Part shown: in pieces, positions 23,801 to 34,075 of the stretch | Numbering within the stretch: position 1 is the stretch's first letter | Layout of the letters: every line of letters starts with the position of its first letter | NCBI GenBank assembly: GCA_015832175.1 | Contig: WJXW01000010.1 | Span: 496,001 to 560,000, forward strand | DNA: 64,000 nucleotides | DNA from: Paraphaeosphaeria minitans | Lineage: Eukaryota > Ascomycota > Dothideomycetes > Pleosporales > Didymosphaeriaceae | Direction of reading: 5' to 3' | The notes under the pieces: generated by a model | Database searches by the model: none | What the model saw: only the letters and a program-made list of their open reading frames with translations | What the model was told of the DNA's origin: nothing | Made by a program: the position numbers and the translations under genes

Positions 23801-24107
23801 CCGTGTAGAGAGCTTATGCCGGCCTGGTTGCAGCAATGGTGGGTCTACCGAAGGGGCCACGGAGATATGAGGAGCAATCTGCGAGATCTTAGGCGGTCAG
23901 CTTGATAGTTGCACAAATGAATACACTCGCAGTACATACGCGTCCGGTGTCGTGAAGAGCGCGTCGTGGAAGGCGCGAGGCGATTCTTGGTGCAAGTTCA
24001 TCCTTGCGCCAAGCTTTTTGGGCAAAGGTTCGTCGTTGGTTCGCAAATCGCCATTGACACTGCCAGCAGATGCTTGTTGTCTGCCATGATGATCTGGACT
24101 GTATCAT
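20897..24107 (-). CDS. Mitochondrial RNase II-family 3'-5' exoribonuclease (Cyt-4/Dss1 type), 1049 aa
   Basis: Exon 1 (24107-23940) encodes a 56-residue N-terminus rich in Arg, Ser, Gln and Trp with almost no acidic residues, a good mitochondrial presequence. An intron (23879-23939) joins it to a long second exon. The RNB catalytic block lies near residue 545 (YCIDSAGAHEIDDGISIE), keeping the aspartates that bind two magnesium ions. Downstream RNB signatures include MTESIYTPERSFPMLP, EEMMVLACRTAGSW and the SPLRRFSDMIAHWQ block. Length and order match fungal Cyt-4/Dss1, which degrades and processes mitochondrial RNA as the nuclease of the degradosome with the Suv3 helicase. The gene is divergent from the molybdopterin-synthase subunit, with 354 bp between start codons. 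Confidence 0.92.
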
Positions 24108-24461
24108 GTCGAGGTTCTGTGAAGCTCACGTACTTCTTCCCAATCTCAAAAAGCTGGGAGGCGCGACCTGTCGAAGGGTCCGTGCTTACGGTACGTGCTA
24201 GCGTCGCTACACCACTTTCGCGAACTCACATGCCCTGCTTCTCCTCCACCACCACCCACCACACAAGGTATGTTTTACAATTGTTTCCTTTTCGCACTCT
24301 CCTCGATTCTGTGATGAGTTTAAAAATTATAGCATGTATTATCCGACTGGCGCTTTGCGCTGGAGGGCGGAGCAAATTTTTTTCTGACCCAATTTTCAAT
24401 TCTTCTACGCACAACTCATCTTACCGTGCTGCGCTGACGACTCAAGTGTACGGGAACCACA
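24108..24461. promoter_or_regulatory. Shared divergent promoter (exoribonuclease / MOCS2A)
   Basis: The only sequence between two head-to-head starts. It contains CT/CAC-rich stretches (CTCCTCCACCACCACCC around 24240-24260) and an AT-rich block (around 24310-24330), but no recognised operator. The plus-strand frame running through it has no homology and is not counted as a gene. Confidence 0.5.
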
Positions 24462-24752
24462 ATGGCGGCATCAAAAGCTCCTGCGGGCCATTTCTCAATA
24501 TTGTACTTCGCCGCCGCGTCGACGTTCACGAGCAAAGCTACCGAACACTTGTCGGCGCCGGTGGAAGCTCGAGACTTGTTCTCCAAGCTCGAGGCGCTGT
24601 ACCCCGGCATCAAGGACAAGGTGTTGAACAGCTGCGCAGTGACAGTCAATTTAACTTATATCGATATTTACGGCGATGAGGCCCCCGATCTCGAGATGGT
24701 GATTAAAGAAGGCGATGAGGTGGCTATCATCCCGCCAGTCAGTTCGGGATAA
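24462..24752 (+). CDS. Molybdopterin synthase sulfur-carrier subunit (MOCS2A / CnxG type), 96 aa
   Basis: A single exon; the ATG has a good context (CACAATGG). The protein has the MoaD/ThiS ubiquitin-like fold pattern: FSILYFAAASTFT for the first strand and VLNSCAVTVNLTYI in the middle. It closes with KEGDEVAIIPPVSSG, the usual end just before the C-terminal glycine. That glycine is adenylated and turned into a thiocarboxylate by the MOCS3/CnxF-type enzyme, then donates sulfur to precursor Z in molybdenum-cofactor synthesis (needed by nitrate reductase, for example). Length is normal for the family. The penultimate residue is Ser rather than the Gly common outside fungi (see findings). Confidence 0.9.
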   Translation: MAASKAPAGHFSILYFAAASTFTSKATEHLSAPVEARDLFSKLEALYPGIKDKVLNSCAVTVNLTYIDIYGDEAPDLEMVIKEGDEVAIIPPVSSG

Positions 24753-25330
24753 ACAGGTAAAGGTGGCAGAGGTAGTTGAGATTACACACAAGTTGGCGCA
24801 CATTTGGTAGTCGCTGAGTCAATTGTTGAGTGGTCAAGCTTCTCTAGGATATATCCGAATCGTTTCCTTGATATTCCAAGCCTGAAGCCGCAATGCTCTC
24901 TTGGGCTGTGGCCTTTCGGCAACACAAGTGAAGGTTGGAAGCTAGCTAGCCAAGTCCCCGTCCGCTGGAGTGAGAGTGGTGGGCCCGTCGTCGGCCGTGT
25001 GAGAAGGTTGTGGCTCTTGAGGATGGGGCTGTGTCCATCCGATTGATACGGAAAGGGCTGCGCAATAACACGCTGGTAGGCATAAACTTCCTGTAGTAAT
25101 TGCGTAGTCAAATAGGAACAATCGCTTTCGCCCCTGCCCAGTGTCTGCAAGTGTATGTACCCTTTGTTACCCACGACATGAAGGTCCTGGCTCCCTTTGA
25201 TTGGAAGGCTTGGCGTCGCGCTTACGTCGAAGTGCGTGCATTCGTACTCTCCACCCCGGCCGTGCCGCCTTTGAGTCGGTCCACGGTCTGTTCACTGCCC
25301 GACGCGCCGACGAGTATCGCAACCCAGAAC
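24753..25330. other. Intergenic between MOCS2A and Zn2Cys6 factor 2
   Basis: Promoter and 5' leader region of the downstream regulator. The frame continues open upstream of its ATG, but without homology. No other feature seen. Confidence 0.5.
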
Positions 25331-28256
25331 ATGGCGGATCCCTCGATAGACCCCCGGCTGCAGCAATTCAGCTCCCTGCCTCCGCGGTCTCTTGCGCAGC
25401 AGTCATACACCCATGGCCTGCCGGCGCAGCCACTGCAAAACAACGCGACTCCCTACTACCTACCCACGCCGAATAACGCGCAGTCGCGGCCAAGCAACAT
25501 AGACCCGACCTTCGAGCAAACGTCGCCGACAGGTCCAGAAGAATCGCACGACGAGGACGACCACGATGATGGTGAACTCGACGGGTACGTTCCATATGTC
25601 CCAACAGTACTGGGTCGAGCACTTGGACAGTCGACGCAGCGCTGTAAGGAGCGTGGTTGCTAACACCCTCACAGAGCCCACGGCACTCCCGGCTCCGGAA
25701 AATATCCGCATGAATTGAAGAGGCCGCGCGCCTGCGATTCCTGTCGAGGACTCAAAGTACGATGCGATCAAGAACGACCGGATCAATCGTGCAAGCGATG
25801 CGCGAAGGCCAATCGCGCTTGGTAAGTTATTGTTGTCCGCTACAGAACCTCGTCACGAACTTGAGTGCACTGTGCTATTTCAAGATGAGCAACACAGTGG
25901 CTACGCTTCTGACCTGGTGCTGTCCGCGCCCTCTGCATCATGCTGATCGGCTTGCCAGTATCACGACCCCGCCAACACGAAAGCGCCAGAAGAAGGCCGA
26001 CAGTCGAGTGGCTGAACTGGAGCGCAAGATCGATGCCCTTACCGCGACTCTGCACGCGCAGAAAGGCGCCCCCGAGCCCACCAGAACCTCTCCTGGCATG
26101 CCACAATACGAAGGCGGTGGTCCCACTACGTACCCACAACCGGCGGGAGGCTTCCGGGCGGGCAGCATCGTACACGACTGGTCAAATGCACCATCCGGAC
26201 AGGAGCGGTATCCGGACATACCGCCGGGGTACGGTCCTGCTCAGAGCATGCAGCGTGGACCTGAAGCTAAAAGGCGGAAGCTGGGCGACGGAAGCAGCCA
26301 CAACGCCACGATACCTGAGGATATGGATGCAGTACATCGTGACTTGATCGAGCATATCGACATGAAGCGCACGGGGAGAAAGGGCCTTCATACCGATCAC
26401 TCCAACATAAACACGCTAATCGATAATCTCATGTCCCCGGAAACTGCCGAGCGCATCTTTCAACGCTACGTAAACGAGATATGTCCACATTTCCCTGCAG
26501 TACCCTTCTCGGCGGGAACCACTGCACGAGAACTGCGAGAGAAGAAGCCATTACTATTTCTTTCCATTCTGGCCGGATCATCCCATGGGGCTGCTGAACA
26601 GCTAGTTTCCCAGGATATACAACGCGACCTTACCAAAATCTTGAAGGACCAGTTTGCCGACATTATCTGGCGGAATGGCGAGAAGTCACTCGAAGTTGTT
26701 CAAGCGCTGCAAGTCAGCGTGCTGTGGTATCGGCCACCGCTGCATTACGAGCAACATAATTTTTACATGATGGTCAATTGCGCTGCCGTCATGGCGCTTG
26801 ATCTTGGTCTCGGCAGGAGAAATACACCAACTGTTATGAAGCTTGCCGTTGGGCCTTTTCGAAGATGTCATCCTAATACTAGCAGCATTGAGTCCCGCAG
26901 GGCATTTCTTGTCTGCTACTATCTCTGTATGAGCATCACTATGGTCCTTCGACGACCGATCTTGTTGCGATGGACCAAGTACATGGAGGAAAGCGTGAAG
27001 CTTCTTGAGACTTCTGCCGAGGCGCTTCCCTCTGACAAGATCCTTTGCCAGCATGTGAAGATGGCTCACATTGGCGAGAACGTCTCGGTGCAGTTCTGCA
27101 TGGACGACCCTTCCGTGGAAGTGGCTATATCAGAGCCGAAAGTCATTTACGCTCTGAAAATATTCGAGAACGAACTCCAACAACTCAGGAACGAAAACGC
27201 ATCCTTGTTCAAAGAAGTCGATCGTCAGTTTCATATCCGAGCATTCCGCCTCGAATATCTGCTAACGTTGTATAGCTGCTCTACGACTTGCCGAACATGT
27301 TACGAATTTGTATATGCACGAAATTGCGCTACATCACAATCAAAGTCCCGCTGACTTCCAACCACCTTTTCCACAAGAGACATTTGCTTCTGGCGTGTCA
27401 GCCAAAGAAGCTGTAGGCCCTGCCCATATTGGTGCGCTTGGTGAATGTCTCACAGCCACCCATGGCATTCTCGACACCATCCTCAGCGTGCCGCTTGACA
27501 CTCTTCTGACTCTGCCTGTAATTTTCTGTAAGTTGGATTGATAGTGATGTAAGTATCCGACTGATTCCTTGCTTAGGCGTACGAGCAATTTACGCCATCG
27601 TGTGTTTGATGAAGATGTGGGTATCAGTCACGAGTTCTGGAGAAGTCGGAAATTTCATTAACAAAGATCTCCTCCAAATCGAAGCCTACACTGAGCGCTT
27701 AGTTACGATGTTCAACGCTATCGTATCTCGGGACGCACAGTCGCCACATGGCAAATTCTATTTTGTAGCGAAGCGGCTTCAGGAGCGCTTCGCACACATT
27801 AAAGAGGGTGCATCGAAAACTGAGCAGTCATCCGATGGGAACGAAGATTCACACTCTTCCGCTACGAAATCGACGTCCAAACCTCGCTCACGGCAGTCGT
27901 CTCAGAATCAGACACCCCTCCACCTACTATCCGAGGTCGCGATGGGGAGCAGCAACACGGCTTCTTCTCAACATGCATCCCAGCCGCAACAGCAACAGCA
28001 ACCACAGGCCCAGATGCAGCAAACTCAAGCGCCAACTCCAGCAGCAATGCAAGGTTGGTACCCAGGCGTGCCTAATCAGCAACTTGCGCCGGATATGATG
28101 GGCATGCCGCAGGGCAATTTCGATCCGAACTTTGACTTCACTCAATTCGACCTGAGCACAGGTTCTGACGCTGACCTGAGTGCGCTGTTTATCCCTGACA
28201 GCATGATGTGGAATTTCCCACCAGATATGGGCATGCAAGGGTATGGTGGCTTTTAA
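25331..28256 (+). CDS. Zn2Cys6 transcription factor 2 (fungal_trans), 865 aa, five exons
   Basis: Exons are 25331-25584, 25675-25821, 25959-27223, 27276-27527 and 27577-28256, totalling 866 codons with stop. The zinc cluster uses Cys105, 108, 115, 124, 127 and 134 (ACDSCRGLKVRC, then SCKRCAKANRAC). The TGT codon for Cys134 is split by the second intron (TG|T). A basic segment and a coiled coil (RVAELERKIDALTATLHAQ) follow. The fungal regulatory domain spans about 250-640 (HFPAVPFSAGTTARELREKK, MALDLGLGRRNTP, RRAFLVCYYLCMSITMVLRRP). The C-terminus has a Gln run (QPQQQQQPQ) and an acidic/Phe end typical of activation domains. It belongs to the group with an N-terminal prion-like stretch and War1/PrtT-like layout. 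I cannot name its targets. Confidence 0.88.
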
Positions 28257-29152
28257 AACTGTAATACACGTCTACGAATCCTTGTACGATATCACGAGTC
28301 TACGATCAACGCAGTTTTGCGGTGTTTTGGAGGAAGAGGAGCCTGATGTTTCACTTGTAGCTTTAGCCGCAATCCAAGCAGGTAACGGAATTGTCCAACA
28401 TTAAAACCAGCCAGGAGCTTCCTGGACTCAAATATTCCTGCAAGCGTCAGTCGGCAGTAGATTATTGATAAATTAAAAGATGAGACGGCTGCAGAGTTCT
28501 GTTCCCATGTGCACGCTACGCTGACATCGATGCGAGCACCTGTGAGATATGCAATTTGATTGTGCAATTGTGCAATTTCTCAAGAGGGCAAATGCAATGC
28601 ATTCATCGACACGCCGACTCAACACCTGTTCAGAATATCATCGCTGATTTGTTTTGTCATCCCATAGAGTCACAGTGTTAAGCATAACAACGGAGCTAAG
28701 CGGAGCGAGAGCGATGCGAGGACGGTGCGAGGCTGCCGCGATGCTGCATGAACCGGTACTACCACAACCCTAGGGTGCCTTGGGCCACATCTCGGTATCT
28801 GAATTGTAATTGTAATTGGTCCAGGAACGCACGATGTACACAGTAGGCGGGGCCTTTGTAAGACGGTAGGAGCGGTCGCCGGAGTAAAACTGGGAAGCGG
28901 CTGCGTGAGGGCTGGCTCTCGTCCGGCCCGCTAGAGAAGTCTTCGTGGGGACATCAACGTATTTGGAAAAGGTATAAAACGACTGGTTCTTACCTCCTGA
29001 CATAAAATTTGTCCAGAGGGTGTTCAACCTGGTGCTTAGGACGCTATCGCTAACTTCCGCGTGAGTCTGTTTGTATATATAGTTACAAGAAGAAAAAAGG
29101 AACGCAATACTGCTAATCTTGCGAAGCATGGAGCAAAAAGCTGAAAAAGAGA

Positions 29153-29236
29153 GGTCGTGCCCGGAATCGAACCGGGGTTGCCGGAATATCATGATATGAT
29201 CAGAATCCGGAGTGATAACCGCTACACTACACAACC
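29153..29236 (-). tRNA. tRNA-Gln (anticodon CTG) with a 13-nt intron
   Basis: Read on the minus strand, the acceptor arms GGTTGTG and CACGACC pair over 7 bp with one G-T. The D-arm contains the A-box TAGTGTAGCGG. The anticodon stem CCGGA/TCCGG encloses loop TTCTGA+T with anticodon CTG. The T-arm CCCGG-TTCGATT-CCGGG contains the B-box GGTTCGATTCC. A 13-nt intron (29187-29199) lies one base 3' of the anticodon, the standard place. Mature length is 71 nt before CCA addition. Confidence 0.88.
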
Positions 29237-29860
29237 TTTCCAAGGTTGGGGCACAATCTAATGAAGTGATAGAGGTGAGTGAGATTTACGTCAATATATA
29301 CCCGCAATAATTTTGGTCATAATGGGGCAGCACAATGACGTGATCATTGAGACATCTGAAAGGCCTGTCCAAGTTCTGTTCTTGGGGAATTGAGTTGAGA
29401 TTTTACCCCGCTGCTCATGCCTTAAGTGGGTCACCAGCGTTGCGACTTGTGAGTCGACGCGACAAAGGAACACTATTACACTCAAAAATACAGCTAACAT
29501 AGTTTACTTCGTAAGCTGAGTAAGGAAAAAGGTAACATAGTAAAGTATAAGTTGGCGTCTAATACTATTCCTCATATCTTGTTGTATTACTAAAGTGATG
29601 AAGAGTTCTTTGATATTGAAATCGTAAGTAATTTGTATTGAATATGAAGATTTCTGGGTTTCAGTAGGCGCACTACCAATGCCCGCTCAGTGTCGTACTT
29701 CGCCACTGACTCTACTGCGCGTTAAAATCGTGAACCAAACTTCCAAGCAACACCCAAGTCGCCGACATTGCCCTCTGCAATGTGATAAGATAGTCTTAGC
29801 GGCTAGATCTGCTCAAGAACCCGCTCGCCTTATGGCATTGAATCGTTGCCTCGTGATGCG

Positions 29861-29957
29861 AGTGATGGCCTGCTCGATTTATTCGGGTGACGGTTCACGC
29901 GACGATAGTGATGGCCTGCTTGATTTATTCGGGAGTAAGGTGAACCATCACCCGAAT
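29861..29957. repeat. Direct repeat combined with an inverted repeat
   Basis: A 27-bp sequence (AGTGATGGCCTGCTCGATTT then ATTCGGG) occurs at 29861-29887 and again at 29907-29933 with one change. In addition ATTCGGGTGACGGTTCAC (29881-29898) is mirrored by GTGAACCATCACCCGAAT (29940-29957), 17 of 18 positions matching. The unit can form an 18-bp hairpin around the second direct copy. Confidence 0.88.
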
Positions 29958-31198
29958 GGGAATGGATCGCTGTTGTTGAAATTTCAGCTCAATGGGACGC
30001 CTAATTGCGATAGACGCGCACATTGGTAGTACGCGTATAAGGTTGTGACAAAAGTGCTGTGCGAGATCCAATCACCGTTGCGATTGTTCTTGCCTTTAGA
30101 GCGCATGAAATTATCCGCACATCGGTACGTATTTACAAAGTAATCGAGTTTGTGCCTCAGACCCTTAGCCCTATTACCCACATACTAGTACAGCGGCGCG
30201 AAACACAGCTTGAACTCATGGCCCAAATCTCCGGAATAAGTTCCCACCTCGTGATAGTGGGTACACGCGTAGCCGAAGATCTCATCAGACGTTGTGAGAT
30301 GTGCACTTAACGCCGGGATTCTAGGGAAAGATCTTTCTTTGCGATTAGCGATACGAATCGCTTTTTCCCTTTAGTTTGCCAGATTCTGGCCTGTGCTTTG
30401 GTATGCAAGGCGGACTGTCCCGCTTTCTGCACAGATGATGCGCAAATCATCATACCGTCGTGGATCCTGGTAACATCATATTGAGATCTCCAAACGCGAT
30501 GCTGCACGATGAACTTTTACCTCGGCATTACATGCAGCTGTTGGAAGGTGTGTCGGGAACGATCAGATGTGCATGGCAGAGACCGCCCAGGGATCCATGG
30601 TCGGCGATCCCCAGAGCAACTGAGTCGTGCCGCATTTCTGCTTAGGGCGGTATTGGCTCTAATTCGCTGTAACTCACTATTTAAGCTTCCCGAGGATGAT
30701 CGTTCGATGGCACACTATGATCGGAGCGAGCCTGGATTGGTCAAGTCATGATCCTTGAGATTACTTTCCCTAAGGTGCATTTTGCTAGAGGTGCTTAATT
30801 TTGGTTGCTCACATTTCATCTTGGTGTTTCGAGTCAGAGCTTGGGAGGCCGCGGAAGGCTTGCCCGTAGCCCTTGAAGATTTCTTGCACGATCCCATGCT
30901 AACACGAGACTATTGAACGCTTTGCGTAGGAACGATTAATGTTGCCTAGACATGGGATAGCAGTCGATCCTATGCGAATCCACTTCAGCTTGCCCAGGGT
31001 CCGCGCGATATTTTCCGCGGGATGCACCCCCGCCACATCACGATTGACTGACCTGCGTTCCTGGAGGATTTCAACCATGTACATGCATAATGACATTTCG
31101 CTAATCTGCTACCCCAATCCAGAACGGGATAAGAAGTTGACGACTAGCCAGCCGTCCAAGCCTTCGGTGCAGCCGTACACAGGGAACGGATCGAATTG

Positions 31199-31755
31199 GC
31201 GGGCAGATCTAAGAGATAGCTGGCAGACCTGCAGCTAGATTTGGCCATGTTCCATGATAATGCAGCCTAAGGCGCTATGTAGATGAATGTTAATAACATG
31301 TAGATCACTAAAGCCCCATAGTAAATAATCATAAATAAACTACGACTAGTTGATAAATAGAAAAAGTAGTGCACTGCATAGTAGATCTATTATAAGAATA
31401 ATGTAATGGGCCAGATGCTCGAATAGCCGAGTTGCCAAATAAGAGTACTTATAAATTCGTGAGGAGTAGAAGTTAAGCTTCTGTTGCCGACTTAAATATC
31501 GGGGGCCGGAAGATGGGATCCGAGGGACATAATATCTAGTAGGGCGCTGTCCATAGCAAATAATACTATAAACAAAGAAATAAATATGTATTAGAAAATT
31601 TACAAGCATTCTATGCTTTATAATACTAATAATAGAGCTTAGTTAGTAGTGAAGTATTCGCTTAGGATAAAATATATGCACTTAGGGATTATTCACATAG
31701 CTGGGTCTAGCTGTAGGTCTGCCAGCTATGAGCCATCTCTTAGAGATATGCCCGT
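31199..31755. mobile_element. AT-rich relic bordered by imperfect terminal inverted repeats
   Basis: The left arm, about 31199-31241 (GCGGGCAGATCTAAGAGATA, then GCTGGCAGACCTGCAGCTAG), is the reverse complement, with small gaps, of the right arm, about 31703-31755 (CTAGCTGTAGGTCTGCCAGC, then CATCTCTTAGAGATATGCCC). Between them lie about 460 bp of strongly AT-rich sequence with no coding potential. The layout fits a MITE-like or RIP-degraded DNA transposon. I do not see clean target-site duplications. Confidence 0.55.
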
Positions 31756-31954
31756 CATCTTGCTCACTTGGGAACCTTGTTCGAACACGCTACTAATCTA
31801 AACTTTGCATGCTATCCCCAGCCCCTGGCCTTTTAAACAAATAAATAATGGGTGCTGTTCATGTGCCGCGAAACCCAGGCCACTTCTATTTCACCTGCTT
31901 GACCGAAGGACCAGAAACTTCCTATTACGACAAATTCCCCACCTTCTAGCAGAC

Positions 31955-33337
31955 ATGCCATTGACTTGGAAGGAGACACGACCGGGACGATGGGAGCGTC
32001 CGCTGTCTAGCTTGGAGAAAGTAAACCTTTTGAACCGAAACGTCGACAAAGCGCTTGACCGAGACAATTGGGCCAAAACCGCCGTTGCTAAAGTCGAATT
32101 TGACCCCAAGCTCGGAGATCCGGTACGGGCCTTGAAGACAGCCTGGAAGCAGGTTAGGTACAACTATCCCGAAGTCGCAGCTTTCCCCTACAATGGCACG
32201 TATATGTATCGAGTCGGAAACCCAGAGCAGGTACAGCTATGGGTATCGGCAACCTTTGTCGTGGAGCACAACACCACCATCGATGAGCTCTTCGGGCACC
32301 TTCCCAGGAACGAACAGATGATGTGCTATTATCTTCCCGACACGTCAGAGATTCTCGTCCGGTCGCCACATTATCGACTTGACGCTCGGGGGGCCATCTT
32401 CATCATCAACTATCTTATCAATTCATTGGCCAACCCAGACCTCGTCCTCACCTTCGGTGGCTGTGCGAAAAACCTTTCTCCAAGTATCGACGATGCGCTC
32501 AGTATACCTGTTGAGTACACTCCGAAGATCGAGGAAGCCGCCGCAAAACGAATGGTCTCACTAAATGCGCACAATCCTCTAATCGAGCTCACGCCCAATG
32601 ACAAACCAAACCGTGCGGGTGCGACGAGGCGCCGCTTTCTAAAGTTCAGCGAAGCCGACACGAAGTCGATCACCAAAGGAGCCAAGTCGGCGGGCATGGA
32701 TTACACCGCTGCGATGCACGCAGCTGTGGTTGCTGCTGTCGTTCGACTTGCACCGCCCACAGAGGTTCAAAGTTACCTGGCTTCGTTCCACTGCGATCTC
32801 CGCTACCTCATTCCGAAGTCAAGCAAGACCAAGACTGCCCCAATAGTATGCACCGATGCGATTATTACAGAGGTTGAGGTTTCTCCTTCAACAAACCTGA
32901 ATTCGTATTACAACCAACTTGCGCCGGTGTATGCCGGTGGATACGCACCCTACCTCGAGTCCAGCGCCTGTTTCCACGAGAAGTTGGCAAAAGAGAGATA
33001 CGCTGACGGCAAAGGATACGAGACGACCGATGGCCAAGCACAGCCTCGTCTAGGGCCCCTAGGTATCATCGACGACCAGCTCACCAAGCAAGTCAAAGGT
33101 GTAGTGCGCGTGAAAGACTTCTGGCTGGGAGGCGAGACGCTCACCAAACGGAAGATGGTGCATAACTGGATTTGGGAAGACCAGATGACGTTCAGCTGCT
33201 GCTACAACGAGAAATACTGGGATGATCAGTTTGTGGAACATTTTCTGCAAACGATCAAGAGTGTGTTGATGGAGGAGGTGGCTAAGACGTCATCGTCCAG
33301 CTTGTCTGACAAGCTGAAGGGCATGATGCTGAAGTGA
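31955..33337 (+). CDS. Chloramphenicol-acetyltransferase-superfamily acyltransferase (condensation/BAHD-like), 460 aa
   Basis: A single exon. I start at 31955 (MPLTWKETRPGRWERP) because the upstream open part looks like leader. An HxxxD-type active-site motif is present as HYRLDARG at about residue 138, in the family's usual context just before a hydrophobic helix (IFIINYL). The second signature, DFGWG in plant BAHD enzymes, appears as DFWLGGE near residue 390. The AAMHAAVVAAVVRL helix fits the second lobe. Such fungal enzymes transfer acetyl or other acyl groups from CoA to hydroxyls or amines, often in secondary metabolism. It lies tail-to-tail with a FAD monooxygenase and next to an AT-rich element, suggesting a small metabolic pocket (inference). 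No signal peptide. Confidence 0.68.
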   Translation: MPLTWKETRPGRWERPLSSLEKVNLLNRNVDKALDRDNWAKTAVAKVEFDPKLGDPVRALKTAWKQVRYNYPEVAAFPYNGTYMYRVGNPEQVQLWVSATFVVEHNTTIDELFGHLPRNEQMMCYYLPDTSEILVRSPHYRLDARGAIFIINYLINSLANPDLVLTFGGCAKNLSPSIDDALSIPVEYTPKIEEAAAKRMVSLNAHNPLIELTPNDKPNRAGATRRRFLKFSEADTKSITKGAKSAGMDYTAAMHAAVVAAVVRLAPPTEVQSYLASFHCDLRYLIPKSSKTKTAPIVCTDAIITEVEVSPSTNLNSYYNQLAPVYAGGYAPYLESSACFHEKLAKERYADGKGYETTDGQAQPRLGPLGIIDDQLTKQVKGVVRVKDFWLGGETLTKRKMVHNWIWEDQMTFSCCYNEKYWDDQFVEHFLQTIKSVLMEEVAKTSSSSLSDKLKGMMLK

Positions 33338-34075
33338 AACACTGTCTTTATGGGATTCGGCTGGAGTTTGGATGTTTCAAGGCGCAAAATATACCACTGT
33401 CGTTTGGTGTGGTATTCTGGCATTGCTTCGGCGTCGATAATCACAACGTACACGAAACCATCACTTTCACATCATGAGTGCTCGTGAATGCACAGAAAAC
33501 AACACAGTCAAGCCGCGGCAAAGAATCTGCTTTCGTGAGTCAGTGTCAAGATGCGAGTGATCACAGCTGAATTATTGCGTGACAAGATGCGATGATAAGA
33601 CGCACTCCCACTGTGCATACCACTACTAGAGAATGATTTCACGGGTTTGGTCCGTGGCCTAGCCTTTCTGAGGTTAAGAAACGTGATTGTAGGGCATCAA
33701 CACACTGCCCTACATGCGTCCTACCCTACAGCATTGTATCGAAAAGCATTGCACTGCTTTGCTGGTAGATTTCGACTCAAGGTACACTGCGCGATAACCT
33801 TGCCTAGGTAGTTCAGTACGCACAATGGGATCTGCTGCAGCGGTACCGGTAGTTGTTATTTGCCGAGAACGCGTGTACTTTCTCCGCATCCGAGAAGGTG
33901 CTTGCGCCACTTACATGCCGTGTAGCCGTGGCACTTCAGCTCTCAGAATATCACCTGCACAAAGGCAGAGACAATGCTTGAAGCTATCATTTGGTATTCG
34001 CTGCATCTAGCACCCGATTACGAACACAACCCGACCCATCCGACGCCCAAGTCATGAAGTGTACATGGCCATCCC
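33338..34075. other. Convergent intergenic region
   Basis: The 3' flanks of the acyltransferase and FAD-monooxygenase genes. It contains a CCTAGGTA motif (33803). No coding region supported. Confidence 0.5.

Larger units (their letters stand above)
28257..31954. other. 3.7-kb gene-poor, AT-rich region
   Basis: Apart from one tRNA gene, a small repeat cluster and a TIR-bordered element (listed separately), no gene is supported. Open frames are short and without known domains. Composition becomes clearly AT-rich at 29.5-29.65 kb and 31.25-31.7 kb, compared with about 50% GC in the flanking genes. This is compatible with repeat-induced point mutation, not proven. Confidence 0.6.

Noticed and set aside
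23966..24679. Long plus-strand open frame (237 codons) across the divergent promoter
   Set aside because: It runs antisense to exon 1 of the exoribonuclease and overlaps MOCS2A in another frame. It has no homology, and both flanking genes are well supported.
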